Assembly (NCBI GenBank): GCA_029959085.1
Contig: JARWIR010000012.1
Span: forward strand, 24,844,590 to 24,908,589
Source of the DNA: Nemophila menziesii
Taxonomy: Eukaryota; Streptophyta; Magnoliopsida; Boraginales; Hydrophyllaceae
Length of the DNA: 64,000 bases
Direction: 5' to 3'
Made by a program: the position numbers and the translations under genes. The notes under the pieces were generated by a model. The model had not been told where the DNA came from. It worked only from the letters and a program-made list of their open reading frames with translations, and ran no database searches. Below, piece after piece: positions 10,179-23,038 of the stretch. Numbering within the stretch: position 1 is the first letter of the stretch; every line of letters begins with the position of its first letter.

Positions 10179-12885
10179 ATAAATCATAAGGTTTTTTATG
10201 TAAAGAATAAAATTTCTTACTCGATATCCCAAGTGTAATGTGACTCGCATTTCTCGAGGAAAACCATAAAGCCAAAATACTCTCTCGGTCTTCCACTCCT
10301 AAGGACTGACAAATAACATCCTTTAACTCCCAAACATTTTTCAATAAAGGAGAATCACCCGTTCTCGGTTTCCAATCCCAAAATCCACAAGCTTGAAAAT
10401 ATTCTTCATGTATCCATTTAATCCAAAGTGAATCCTTATTTTCTACAATTTTCCAAAGCATTTTTAATAGTAATGCTTTGTTCAATTCTTCTAAATTTTA
10501 ACCCAAGTACACCTTCATCTTTTGGTATACAAATCTTACTCCAACTAACTTGAGCAGAATTATTTTCCCAATAAAAATTCTGGCATATGCTATTCCCATA
10601 GGTTCATAAGGTTGACTAAATATGCATCACATATAAAAAAATATCAGTAGATTTGACTTTTCCACGTACCTCGTCAAGTTTGTGATCATGATTTCCATAT
10701 CATACTAATTGTGTAATTGTCCATTCAATTCTAAATAATTCTTGCATTGATGTATTCAGCGTTGTAATAATATTGTCACCATCCACTTGTGTATTTTCAT
10801 GAATATGTTCCAGTTTTGCTTTCAAGATATATAAAAGTAAAAAAAAAATATATGACACGTTTTTTTATCTTTCCCATCCTCCATCAATATAAGATTTAAT
10901 AATATTGATACTCTGAGATCCAATGTACATGGAATCCTGAACCTGTATCTTGGTCTGAAGTGCGGAACCTGCCCAAATGATTTGGCTGATTAGATAGGTT
11001 AGAAGAAGATGCTTGACCGTTTCTTTTTAGTTACGACACCAGTTGCATTCTCTAATTTTCGTGCATTATTCATTTGTAGGAACTGCACTGTTACCTACTT
11101 TCCAAATAAAAATCCTAAATTTTGTCGTGTATATTAGATTTCATACGACCTTCCGTAACTCCGGCTGAATAAACTCAATCCATATTGAATTTTGTGGTTT
11201 AGCTAAGATGTGAGAATATGTGAGTAACTTATATCCTTCTTTTGTGACATATTCTCCATTTGAGGCATAAGGCCAAATAAAGTTATCCTCGGTGTCAGTC
11301 TGATATATTTTCATGTGTACTATTTGAGATATAATCAGTTATGGTAAAATATCCAATAATTCTGTGTTCCATTCATTGGTTCCTTCTTTCCATAGTTGCG
11401 AGCCATCTCTAGCTCACAGTTCGACGATTTTTCCAATTTCCATTGCGATTCCAACCAACGACCGTTCCATATATTAGTAATTTTCCCATTACCTATATGA
11501 TATATTACGTTGTGTTTTAAAATATATCTTCCTTCTATTGAAGTTTCCTATGACCATGTATGCCATTGTTTAAGTTTAATATTCGTACAATCCGATTTAG
11601 GGTAATAAATACCTTTAAAGAGTTTTCTAGCTCGGGGTTCAAGATTCTTTAGAATTCTCCAAACTTATGTCTCTATCAGTGTTGTGTTCATTCTTTTGAA
11701 ATCTTTGAATCCAATACAACTAAGGAGATACTCTATTGCCAATTTTGACCATACAAGCCAGTGAATCTGATTTTGTTCTTTGGAACTCCACCAAAAAATA
11801 GATATTGCAGAAATTAATTTTCTGTCAAAATAAATAGGGAAAGAAAAAGATGACATTGTGTAAACTAAAATAACTTGAAGAACAACTTTAATGAGAACTT
11901 CCTTTTCACCGTCAAACAAGAGTTGGGATTTCCAACTCTCAGTTTACATAAAAAAAATCCACTGCCCATGAAAGAGATTCGACTTTTGATCGTTTACAAC
12001 ATAATGGAATACCCAAATATTTGTCGAGATTAGTTGTCTCATTTATTTGAATTTGTTTTGATACCGATTCCCGGATGTCTTCTGGTGTATCACCACTAAA
12101 ACAAATTGATGATTTATTAAAGTTAATTCTAAAACTGATTCGACACCATAAGTTGAAATACATTACCGAAACACATGAATCTCACTGTCACTAAGTATTA
12201 AGAAAAACAAAGAGTCATCATCAAATAAGATTTGAGTTAAAAAGGAATGTTTCTTGTGATTTTGATTCCCTTAATCATTTTGTCGGAGACTCTGTTTTCA
12301 ATCAACCCAATGAGTGATTTAGTCATAAGAGTAAAAAGAAAAGAAGATAAGGGGTTTCCCTGTCAAATGCCTATTTTAGGGTCTGTTTGGATATAGGGGG
12401 ATATTTTTAAAAAGGAAAGGAAATGATAGTATATTAAAGGAAAGGATCAGAGGGTATTTAATCTTCTTTGGATTGAGTAGAAAAAGAAAGGATAATATTA
12501 GTAAAGGATTCCTTGAATTTTGTGTTTGGATTCTACAAGTAATGAAAAGGAAGGGATTGTTTTATAACTAAATTACTTTTGTGCACCTAATAAAATATAT
12601 TATAAAACAAAAAGGGTAATAAAGACATTTTATCTTTAAAATCAATCTGTTTCTTCTAATGACTCCAAAGTGGAGGGATATGATATAAATGATTAGAAGG
12701 TATACTTATAATCCTTTCGTAACCTATCCCTCCAAAATTTTATAATACAAACAAAGTAAGGATATCTATTATCCCTTATAATCCCTTCCCCCTTCTAATC
12801 CCTCTGTCCAAACATACCTTTAGGTTTAAATTTCTCTATGATGTCTCCATTAAAATTTATTTGAAAAGACACAGTAGAAATACTA
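10179..12885 (-). pseudogene. Decayed LINE ORF2 fragment (reverse transcriptase to C terminus)
   Basis: Pieces of a plant L1-type ORF2 are readable on the minus strand in several frames. Around 12884-12820 and 12375-12230 lies the RT segment with FNGD and the QGNPLSS motif, where the usual Arg of RQGDPLS is a TGA stop. At 12163-11939 is the KSS...YLGIPL region, at 11919-11665 the following WSSKE...WLVWSKL segment, and at 10485-10156 the C-terminal NKALLLKMLWKI...WIKWIH region typical of these proteins. Many stops and frameshifts make it dead. A MITE interrupts it at 12379-12819, and the Athila-like LTR cuts off its 3' end at 10178. The upstream part (endonuclease, ORF1) is absent. Confidence 0.82.
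12379..12819. mobile_element. Tourist-like (PIF/Harbinger) MITE, 441 bp
   Basis: The terminal inverted repeats are GGGTCTGTTTGGATA at the left and, inverted, AGGTATGTTTGGACA at the right. TTA flanks both sides (12376-12378 and 12820-12822), the target duplication of PIF/Harbinger elements. There is no coding capacity. It sits inside the LINE RT region, and the LINE reading frame is in register on both sides once the MITE and one TTA are discounted. Confidence 0.85.
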
Positions 12886-12995
12886 TTCGAACCAAATGCG
12901 AACCATCTGGTTTGGATTTTAAATTATAAAAACTAATATATTCATTTCGGTTCGGATTTTGGCTAAGAACCAAAACGAGTTGAGCCATACTCACC
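12886..12995. other. Possible hAT-like element fragment
   Basis: A short stretch rich in GGTTCGG/CCGAACC words ends in CTCACCCCTA, resembling one end of hAT-like MITEs. No matching left end or TSD was found. Confidence 0.3.
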
Positions 12996-13600
12996 CCTAT
13001 ATAGTGGTGTTGTAGAATGTATGTTGTAATAAGCGATGAGTTTTCTTCATAGTCTTTGGTAAATGGACCACCCTTTAGATAATAGTTCTCATCTGGTTTT
13101 TTTGGTATCTAAACTTACTTTGTTCGTAGGTATGATAAAGGGTTAATAATTTCAAACATGCCTTCCAATTGTATCATTTTCTTAAATTAATTAGATATGT
13201 CTGGTTTTACATAAGAGGTGATTAAAATATGAAATAAAAATAATGATATATCGCATTATTATTTCTTTTCTTGTCTTAGCTATGTAATTAAGGTTTCTCC
13301 ACGCTCTTTTATATTTTCTCGGTTATATACTCAATGATTTAATACTCTTATTTTGACGAATTTTTATTGAAAGTTTAATCGTATTAATGCCCCATATTTG
13401 CTTTTCTCTTAGTTTTTTTTTTCAATAAAAACAATATACAATTGCCAGATTTTGAATGCGGGTGTCTCAAGTGAGAAGCGATAAAACTAACCACCTAAAT
13501 TACAATCGAATCATAATATTTTTTTGTATACGCTTAGTTATATTGTAAGATCTTTGTTAAGATATATTTATTAAATAAATTAATCTTTTGTATATACTAC
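12996..13600. other. AT-rich interval, nothing recognised
   Basis: No ORF, terminal repeat or conserved motif could be supported. It may include the upstream flank of the plus-strand LINE, whose 5' end I cannot place. Confidence 0.5.
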
Positions 13601-14226
13601 ATTTTTTTTTGTAGTTCAAAAATTTCTCTCTAGAATCCCGCCTCCTCCACAACTAAACCACCCTAGCACCACCACACCAAAATCCAAATCCTTACCTTTA
13701 CCCGTCCCCTCCACCCTAACCTCCTCCCTTCCTTAGCCTCACATCAATTTTTTTTAATAAGGTACGGTTTGTTCTTCCCCTTCCCTACTTCCACCATCCT
13801 CCTCATCTTTTCTTTCTATCTCAGATTTCTTAGCTTTATCACTTGAAACTCATCAAGAAAACAAATGCCTCAAAAAACAAATAAACTAAGGTGTAAAAAT
13901 TGATTTCGAAACTAGTTCATAACTCAATCTATGCAACTATCGAAGAACCAAATCTCTTTGCAAAAATTATTTGTGACAAATCGATTAGCTTCAACATTTT
14001 AAGGAAAACTATAAACAAATCATGGGTCATGTAGGAGAAAATAACTACAAAGAAATATGGTTTCAACACCTTCTTAATCTCCTGCACCAACAAAGAAAAT
14101 TATCAACCCATACTTCAAGAAAGACCTTGAAATTTGTCTGACAAACACATATTAATACGAGAATGGGATCCTTACAATGGAGAATCAAAAGAAGACAAAA
14201 ACAAAACAATTTTATGGGTACATATT

Positions 14227-17172
14227 TGATGTCGCCTAGGGTGTGATAAATATAAGATAATAAAATAGAATAAACGATGCAATAACAGCCTAGACTAAAC
14301 ACGGTACTCACTGCAAGTATCACAAGTCATACGTAAGTTTTATGATAAGTAAAGATTCATTCTCAGGGACTTAGTGTGTTATACGAATAAATTTAACAAG
14401 AAAGTGTAGTAATAAATAGCTATTGAATTAAAAGACAAATAAAAGCAAATAATAATGATTGGAGAGAATAATGATTAATTAAACTAAAAGACAATAAATT
14501 AAAAGATGAGAAAGTATAGCTCAGGTTTTGCTAGTATGGACTAATCCTTTTATTTCTTCTACTAGTTAATAAGGAGGATTAAAGCTCTTAGATAATTAGC
14601 CATAATTCTATATACCCCCTAACCCGCCTCCGGGTGGACTTAAGAGGCGACCTAACAATTACCAGGGGACTTAACTAAGGTGGTCCCACGCCATTAGGTT
14701 CTTAGATGAGGGGACCTTGCAAATAATGATCAGTGATTAAATCTCAAACCCTAATGACTATCTAGTTAGGCAAGTGATGTCTCCCTTTTTGTTATAATGT
14801 TATGCCCTTAGGAGACATCATTTTAGGTGAATAATTGACTAATATGATAGACTTTTAGTATTAATTCGCTATATTTTATTTTCTCTCATTGGAAATTATT
14901 ATTTTTCATTTTTAAAGCTTTTGCACGTTAAATGGTTTGCTTTTAGTGCAAAGTTGTAGGTCCATGGATTAGATGGAACACCAAGACAAGGAAAGGAATC
15001 TAGAATTAAAGTCATAGATCGATTGTAAAACTCAAAGGCGAGAAAAGTTGATTCGAAGAATTTATTAGATGGGAATGAATTCTGGAATTCTGTTACAAAT
15101 CAATGTTTTTGAGTATCTTAAGCACTTATTCAGCCTTGGTGCATAAAATAAGAACTATAGAGCTTGAAGTCATGAAGATTTTCCAAGTTGAACGAAGTGA
15201 TTTCAAGTCCGGACGCAAAAGTTACAGCGGTTTTACTAACATCTGTACATTAGTTACGAGATTTCATTTAAGGATTGGGTTTTTATTCATTTAATCTAAT
15301 CCTCTTAATTAAAAGGCCCAATCCGATTTCCTCCACTATAATAACACTTTTAGACCTCATTATTCAGCACCTCTCACTTTATTCTTCAAATTAAAATATC
15401 TTTAGAAGACAGCGTCAAAAGGAGAAGCAAAAGCAGGAGCTGGAGAAAGTTATTCTTCCAACTATAGTCATATTCAATCCTTCAATTATTTTCTTCATTT
15501 TATTTCTGTAATTGATTATGAATAAATTCTATTTAATTTTAGTTTATCTTTCGAACATGAGCTAAATTATTAAGTACTTGAGAATCGCACATAATGGGTT
15601 GAAGCCCTAGTTAATCAATTTCTGTTTTTGAATTTGGGATTTTACGATTTAATTTGAGTTGGGTATTTATTATTGTATATTATTTTATGCTTGTTTATTA
15701 TTTCTTTTCTGATCAATTAGAAATAAGTTTAATGTGGTATTCGTCAATGACCCTGATGGGCTTGACTAACCACATAGCCAATTGGGTAAGAAACTAAAAC
15801 CGTTTGAAAGTAGGTATAATCGCCCTGACGGGATTTATAATACCGTAGATAGCTCCTAAGTCCACCCTGACGGGGGTTATGAGATTATAGAGTCCCGACT
15901 AATAATTAAATGACAACTCTACCCTTAAACGAAACAGTAATTGCATTGACTTAGGTGATTTCCCTTGCGAGACTCAAGTACCATTCTCTTCTTGCGTCTA
16001 GCTTATTTATTTGCATTATTTTCATTTCAGTTTATTAATTTAGTCTTTAGTTTATTTTTGCATCTTAGTCCTTAAAACAAAAACCAAACAACTTTATATT
16101 TTATTTTCCGTACTTGCAATTATTATTACTTATCTATTGAGCACTTGGGTTGTACCAGTTCAATCCCTGAGAACGAATCTGACTTATTGGTTTATTACTT
16201 AGACAACCGTACACTTGCGATTTGTGTGTCCTAAATCTTTATCGCATTATTTTATAACACACAAGGACCCATCAGCAAGCCCTTCCGGATCACTACCGCA
16301 CACTATATATTTATGTGATGTTTCAATAATTAGACACCCCTTCCGGGTGACCATCTAACTACTATTAGCACAACTCTAATTTGATCAGGATTAAGACAGA
16401 CAATAAATCAAAGCACATAAAACAAATATATGGTTAAGAAACTATGATCAATTTAAAATAGTTTTTCCAAACAAACTTAGATAGAAGAAAATAGATTTCA
16501 AAGATTATACATATGCAAAACCCAAGCTATGGGAAAATTAGTTCATGCTATAAAGAATAAAACTAAAATAAAGATACATAATGTCAACTTGCTTCTCTTG
16601 AATGACTTCTATGATGATTAAGGTTTTTAACTAAGCAAGGACATGTTTACAATAGTTAGGATGTATTTATAGGTGTTTAGGAAGCCCTAGGTCGGATTTC
16701 TTGGAGTAGAAGGCAAGCAATTGGACTTCTTTTCCAAATAAATATTGTTTCCTAAAATATAGGAGATAAGGCAAACTGATGTTGTCTTGTTTTGGTCGTA
16801 ACTTCTTCAATATTGCTTCGATGGCATACTTTATATCGAAACGACCACGACGAAATGATATTCACTTTTCGTTTAGATTGCATCTTCAAATTCCTAGCTG
16901 ATTTTGAGTTATCTTCACTTTAGTGGACGTGGCTGAAGAATTTTAGATTTACTTAGAAACTTTTCCTTTCCTATTTAATATCTACTTCCTTTTATATCAA
17001 ATTCTCATCCATATCTTCTTTTCTTTATCTCTTTAGAATTGATTTGGCATCTAATTAATTTCCATATATCTTTAAAGCTTCACATTAACACACAAATTAA
17101 ACCAAATTGACCATAAACTCCTAAAATGATGTCTCCAACCTAGATTATTTCATCACAAATAGGGAGACATCA
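14227..17172 (-). repeat. Athila-like solo LTR, interrupted by another solo LTR (about 1440 bp without the insert)
   Basis: On the minus strand it starts TGATGTCTCCC at 17172 and ends with the complement of TGATGTCGCC at 14227. Flanks are ATATT (14222-14226) and AGATT (17173-17177), a 4/5 match to a 5-bp TSD. No internal region or primer-binding site is attached. A TATA-like CTATAAATA lies near 16664. It landed in LINE ORF1, whose frame continues in register on both sides. Confidence 0.82.
14777..16276 (+). repeat. Athila-like solo LTR nested in another solo LTR (1500 bp)
   Basis: It begins TGATGTCTCCC and ends ACCCATCA, with a perfect 5-bp TSD GCAAG at 14772-14776 and 16277-16281. Motifs shared with the 8419-10178 LTR include the terminal hairpin (inverted GGAGACATCA at about 14811-14820), three CCCTGANGGG-type blocks (about 15751, 15822, 15864), TGAGAACGAATCTG near 16170 and ACCGTACACTTGCG near 16206. 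It arose from LTR-LTR recombination of a full element. Confidence 0.92.
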
Positions 17173-18199
17173 AGATTCATGGTATGCCAGGAAATTTTAA
17201 ATCTGGAGAAAACGTAACACAATTCGCAAACAAATTTGGCAAGGTCAGAGAAATACAACTCCCCCTGGTGGATACTTTTAAAGAAATCAACTACGTCAAA
17301 GCGAGAATTGATTGGGATCTATATTAGCCTCCAAGTGTTAATTAATCTTTCAACATCAATGAGATAAGAGTCCTAACCGGAGCTTTAAAATATGAAAGGT
17401 TAGGTGAGTTTTGCTGTATTCATAGTTTAATCAACCATATGGAGAGTGAATATAACAATAGGAAGAAATTGAGACGAACACTGAAAAAATGGATTCATGG
17501 AACGGAGAGGGACTTTGAAAAATAAAGAATCGTCGTTCATCTTCACGATCATGGAAGACAAGGACAATTATGCTGCGAAATCCGAGTATAAATAAGGGTT
17601 AACGCGAACGACTTGTCCACTAAAAAATGGACAAAATTAGTATTATGGAGAAAGATGAGATCAACAATGAAGACAATAAAGGGTAATAATGGGTTGTACG
17701 AGAAAAAGGGAAAACCAATAATACTGGAGGATTTAATTGATTTTAAGAGTTCCATCGCCCCAAAAAAGAATATATTTGGGGAATTTCTTTCAGATAAAAA
17801 GACTGCTAGCATGGCCTTCATCTCTCCTATTCATATATGGGGCCACGATGACTCATAATACACGTTGTACATACTTAACTTTTCCTTTGGATCAATTAAA
17901 AGGCCAGAAATAGACAATGCCTTATTAGCGGAAAATAAAGCGTTATTTCATTAAAAAAAACCTAACTCTTACTCTCCCTTAACCTTAACCTTGTCCCCCA
18001 AATTCAAAGATCCAAAAAACCCTAACCTATAAAATGAGGCCAACAAAAGTGAAATGAAAACTAAATACTCAGAGTATAAATTAAAGTAGGCAAGACTAAC
18101 TACGATAGTTATTTTAGCGAGTCAAGGAAGCAAAAAAACTGAGAGACACAAGAATGACTACGATAGACCAAAAATAAGTCAATCAAATCAAAAGAAACC

Positions 18200-21100
18200 A
18201 AGTTAGAAGAATATGAGTAAAAAAATCAAAGAACGAGAAGATTTGGAAGGCGTGGTGGACTCTGGCTATGGGTATGAAGAGCCTAGATCAACCAATTACA
18301 GAGGAGATAAAGAAGAAGACGGATAAAGAAATTTGGAGGCTTTGTCTCTAACAAGAATAACATGGATAGAATCAATAAGCTTATCGAGAAACTTACACTA
18401 TCTGACCTTCACTCTAAAGGCTGTAATTTTACATTGTCAAATAGAAGACAAGAAAATAAACTTATTCAGACAACTGATATATAGGTGTTGTATCAACAGA
18501 AAATGGAATGCATGTTCCCTAATGCTTGGATAGAAATACTTACCCCTATTGGCCCAGACCATTCAATGCTTCTGATTATAAATGAGATACATAAACACCC
18601 TTCTAATAAAATATGTATGCTTGATAAGAATTGGCTTAACATTAAGGATTGTATTAACCTTATCATAAAAAGTTAGCTAAAGATGGCTAGCATAAAAGGT
18701 GAAGGCATATAGAAATATTGAAAAATGTACAATATCTTACAGGAAAACATAATACGTGGGATAAAAATCTAGCAAAAAAAAAAGAAAATTGATCTGAAAA
18801 AAAAATCAAGAGGCCTTGCAATATATGATAAACTCTATTATACCTATAATTTTGGATGAGTATAATATCATTATTAAAAGAATGGAAAATATATAGAAAT
18901 AAGAGAAATCTTATTGGAAACAAAAATCCAGAGTTAGATGGTTACTTTGGGAGATATGAACACATCTTACTTTCACTCTATAACAAAAGCTAGAAGAAGT
19001 AGAAATAAGATAACAATAATTTTTATGGAACAAAACATATGGATAAAAAAGAGATAGGATATTGAACATGAAATTAAGGGGTACTTTAACAATATATTTT
19101 GTACTAAAGGCCCTAAAGATTACTCCTCAATTATTAACACTATTATTAACAGTTTAATTGAGGAGATGAACACTTATCTTATTAAACCACTGTGTATAGA
19201 GAAGGTCAAGAAAGCTTTAGGGGAAATGGGAATGATAAATCCCTAGAGCCTGATGGCCTACTTGTGTACTTCCATAAGAAGTACTGAAGAATTTATAAAA
19301 TTTGATATCCTTAGAGTCATTACTGACTTCTTATGGAATAAAGGGAACATGTACCAGATTAATAATACTCTTATAATATTGATACCTAAAGTCAAGAAGT
19401 CAGCTAAAATATCTCATTATTTGCTCTATAAAATGCTCAAATTTTATATATAAACTGCTGGCTAGAATTCTTGTAAAGTGATTACAAAAATATATGTCTA
19501 ATATCATTGATGAGAGTCAAAGTTTCTTTATTCCAGGTAGAGGAATTATAGAAAATATACTACTTGCTCATGAAGTAAGTCATTTTCATATAATAAAAAA
19601 AACATAGGATAACACTATGTAGTCATCAAGGCTGATGTAGCTAAGGCACATTTAAATGTAGAATGAGATTTCTTACAAGATACTATGGTTGAAATGGGCT
19701 TTCATAATATATGGATAGAATGGGTAATAGAGTGTGTTACTGTAGTATCTCACTCAATACTTTTAATTGGTGACCAAGTCCCTATATCTGACCCTACTAA
19801 GGGTTTAAGATAGGGGGGAGGGTCCTCTATCACTATTTCTATTATGTATTATAAATCAAGCTTTATCTACTCTTATGAATAAGAAAATTAAACAAAATCT
19901 TATAAGAGGGTTAAAATTTGAAAAAAAAACGGTCCTACCACATTGAGTCATATTTTATTTGTTGACGACAGTCTATTTTTCTTGAGGGAAGATATAGAAG
20001 ATATATAACACTTTAATAATATTTAGAATGAGTATAGCAATGCCTCAAGTCAAAATACAAACCATAATAAGAGTGGATGGAAAAAATACACCTGAGGAAA
20101 AGCCCAAGAGAAAAATTCACCTTATCTTACATACTCTTAAAATGAATAAGATAGAAAACTTAGGGAAATACCTAAGCCTACCTGCTGACCGGGTTGGTCT
20201 AGAAAGATGGCACTTAACTGGATGATCGATATCATACAAGAAAGGATGGATAAATGTAATACTATATATCTTTCTGAGGCAGGAAAATAAACACTTATTG
20301 AATCTGTGGTTAATGCTATACCTGCCCATATTATGGCAGTTTTCTTAATACCAAATAGTGTATGCAATCAAATAGATGCTCTACTTCTCAATCTTGGTGG
20401 AAAAATAAAAACAAGAGAAGAACACACTGAATAGGATGGAAAGATATGACTATATATAAAACAAGGAGGAATGGGATTCAAATAAATGAAAATGAAAAAC
20501 AAAGCTTTATTAGCTAACGATGTTGGAAAATTATCTCTACTTGTTAGAATTCTTAAAGGATTATACTTCAAAAATACTACCTTTAATAAAGTTGAGTTGG
20601 GCTACCACCCCTCTTGGGGTTGGAGAAGCTTAATTGAAAGATAAATACCTTCAATAATTTAAGATGGAAAGTGGGAAATGGTAATAGTATTGATATATGG
20701 AAGAATAAATGGATTCTAGGTACGAACACAATACAATGTCCCATCAACTATAATCTATATAAATTTTCTGAACTATGTTACAAGAAATTTAGTATATAAG
20801 ATTTAGAGTTAGTGTATATATGGTTTAATAAGGAAATAAAAACAAATATCTTTAATATTATGACCCCATCAAATATTTTGAGGATAATTCAATTTGGACA
20901 TTGTCTAAATATTAAGAGGTTACCTCAAAGCTATATACTACTTTCTAAAAGACGAAGATATTTTGAAAGAAACAAAGTAAAATAAAGATATCCCAACTTG
21001 CTCATATACCAGCCCAAAGAAAATTTGGTTGGAGTTTTGGAAGCAAAATGTTCCTCCTAAAATAAAAAACTTCAAGTGGAAATTATGTAAAGGTATACTA

Positions 21101-21860
21101 CCTACTGATCAAATTAAGTATAAAAATAGGTTTGCTAACCTTTGTAAATTTTGTAGAAATGAAACAGAAACAATAGAATACCTGATATTTGCTTGTCCCT
21201 GGGCTAGAGCATTATGGTTAATTTCTCCAATGCAACTACTTTCTAAGCATCCTGTTTTCTTGGGTAAGAGTCTCTCAAAGGGTACACTGACTTTGTCGTT
21301 TGCTTGTGGATTTAGCTTCCACTATTATGTGGCATATTTGGAAAGAGAGAAACATATTTATATATGAAAATATTGTCCTTGACCCACAACATACATGAAA
21401 CAAGCCCTAAAGGCCTATGATGAGTACACGGATAATAATAAACAGAATTCTGAGGCTAAAATGCATACAACAAAAAGATTTCAGGCTCTCTCGAAGGAAA
21501 AACAAAAGATATAATACTTAATAATACCCAAACAGGTTATTGTAAGAATACTAAAATAACAACTGATAACTAGAATAGTAACTTAACTTCGAATATCCTT
21601 ATAGTCAATACTGATGCATCTTTATTTGACAGATAAAAACCCATCTCCTGCTTGTAATCTTAGAAATGGACAAAATGAACTATTTTACGGAGTTGCGTGG
21701 TCTTTAATTGTAACAGTTCAGAGGAAGTAGAATTTCTTGGAGTGAACAATGTAGTGTTATTGTTGATAAACTTTCTAGAAAGATGAAGTAAGAGTATTAT
21801 GCGACAACAAAAAGTGGTGGACTTGCTGGACTCACAAAAAGACGTCTTCAAATTCGATGC
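18200..21860 (+). pseudogene. LINE ORF2 remnant (endonuclease, reverse transcriptase, zf-RVT, RNase H start)
   Basis: In several frames one can read the end of the endonuclease domain (RCCINRKWNACS, then GPDHSMLL near 18560), an RT start (EPDGLLVYFHK near 19250), LIPKVKKSAKI near 19380, FFIPGRGI near 19530, VIKADVAKAHLNV near 19625 and VDDSLFF near 19965. Further on come the zf-RVT region (PPKIKNFKWKLCKGILPTD at about 21054, with CKFC...CPWA) and an RNase H start (VNTDAS near 21607). The motif order is that of RNase H-bearing plant L1 elements. Frameshifts and stops are numerous, so it is non-functional. Confidence 0.8.
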
Positions 21861-22188
21861 AAAGACTAATTTATGATGACATATTTTGTTTAAGTTGTAA
21901 TAGTAAAGTTAGTACTTTCATATCCCTAGAAAGGAAAATAGTATAGCTGACTAGATCACAAAGCACGAGTTGCACGGTAGAATGCTAAGTCGTCGAGTCT
22001 TTAAATCCTCTCTCCCGTTAGCTAGTTTATTAGATGCTAATTCTATTCCTAAAGGTATATGATAATAGTTTATTTTCTGATGTAATGACATTTTAATTCG
22101 TTATTTATTTAAGGTTATGACAAAAATGAACTAGTTTTTGTTTCTTTCGAAAATGGGTGGTCTCGCATTATATATTATAATCTAAAGG

Positions 22189-22744
22189 AGTACTTAAGAT
22201 TGACAACGGTTCGGTTAACCACAAAAATATTAAAAAGCATAAACATTTATTTTATTAAAAACCATAACCTAACGGTTCTAACCATCAATTTCACTTTTCA
22301 AAACCATAGTCGTATTATTCGGTTTCAGATATTTTAACAGTTTTATGATTTTTAACCATAAGAAAACAATGATTCTATAAATATATTAAAAATTTCTAAA
22401 ATAAGATCACATATATAAGAATGTTTTCCAAAGTATAAACGAATTGTGTTGGTGTAGGATTAAATTATATATTTGTCATTTAGTTTTAATATTTTAATAT
22501 TTGGATTTTTGTTTTAGTATTTGAATATATATTTTTTACCTAGATTAGTACAAAATTTGAAAATATGTATAAGTAGTAAACAATTTTTAGTTATTCAGTT
22601 TTATTTTAATCTAAAACCATAACTTATAGGTTTTAACCATCATTTACACTTTCAAAACCATACCATAATGATTTTACCGTTTTATATAATTGGTTTTAAT
22701 CGGTTCGCTTACCATTTTGTTTACCTTAACCATTGTCATCCCTA
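22189..22744. mobile_element. hAT-like MITE, family 2 copy A (about 556 bp)
   Basis: It is flanked by a perfect 8-bp repeat TCTAAAGG (22181-22188 and 22745-22752), the hAT TSD length. The right end, inverted, reads TAGGGATGACAATGG; the left end has TTGACAACGG after a few extra bases. The interior is full of GGTTTTAACC/AACCGTTAGG-type words and aligns along its length with the copy at 59814-60386. No ORF. Confidence 0.8.
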
Positions 22745-23038
22745 TCTAAAGGGTAATTATGATAATTCGGAGAAATCGAAACCTACGTTGAATTTCGTAA
22801 AATTAAAATTCGAAACCCCTGTTGAAAAATCCGGAAACAAGAGCGCAATTTTGAGTCTAGAAAGAAAAATTTCAAAGAATTTATGATAATTTTTAGGTTA
22901 TTCAGAAAAAAGAAGAAACTAATTTGGAAGAAAAATTATTATTCTCAAAGGATGCGAATTGCCTAAAAAGAATCGATTTACAAAATTAAAAGTCTTCATA
23001 CGCTCCACATAAACAGGAAACCAAAAGCTAACGGCTCT

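Larger units (their letters stand above)
13865..17860 (+). pseudogene. LINE ORF1 remnant (DUF4283-type gag-like protein), split by a nested LTR insertion
   Basis: Left of the insertion, about 13946-14226, the frame shows LFAKIICDKSISFN...ILIREWDPYN...ILWVHI with two in-frame stops. This matches the conserved first part of plant LINE ORF1 (DUF4283). Right of it, from 17178, the frame resumes with the GNFKSGENVTQFANKFGKV segment and continues to a degenerate YERLGEFCC region, where a zinc knuckle is expected. The two halves join in the same frame if the LTR and one 5-bp duplication are discounted. ORF1 proteins of this type bind the LINE RNA. This copy is dead. Confidence 0.72.
13601..22060 (+). 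mobile_element. Decayed L1-type LINE (plus strand), interrupted by solo LTRs
   Basis: ORF1-like and ORF2-like coding remnants occur in the right order: ORF1 gag-like domain, endonuclease, RT, zf-RVT finger and an RNase H start. A C-rich leader near 13630-13740 may be the 5' UTR. The ends are approximate because no TSD or poly(A) tail was found. The insertions at 14227-17172 account for 2.9 kb of its span. Confidence 0.75.
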
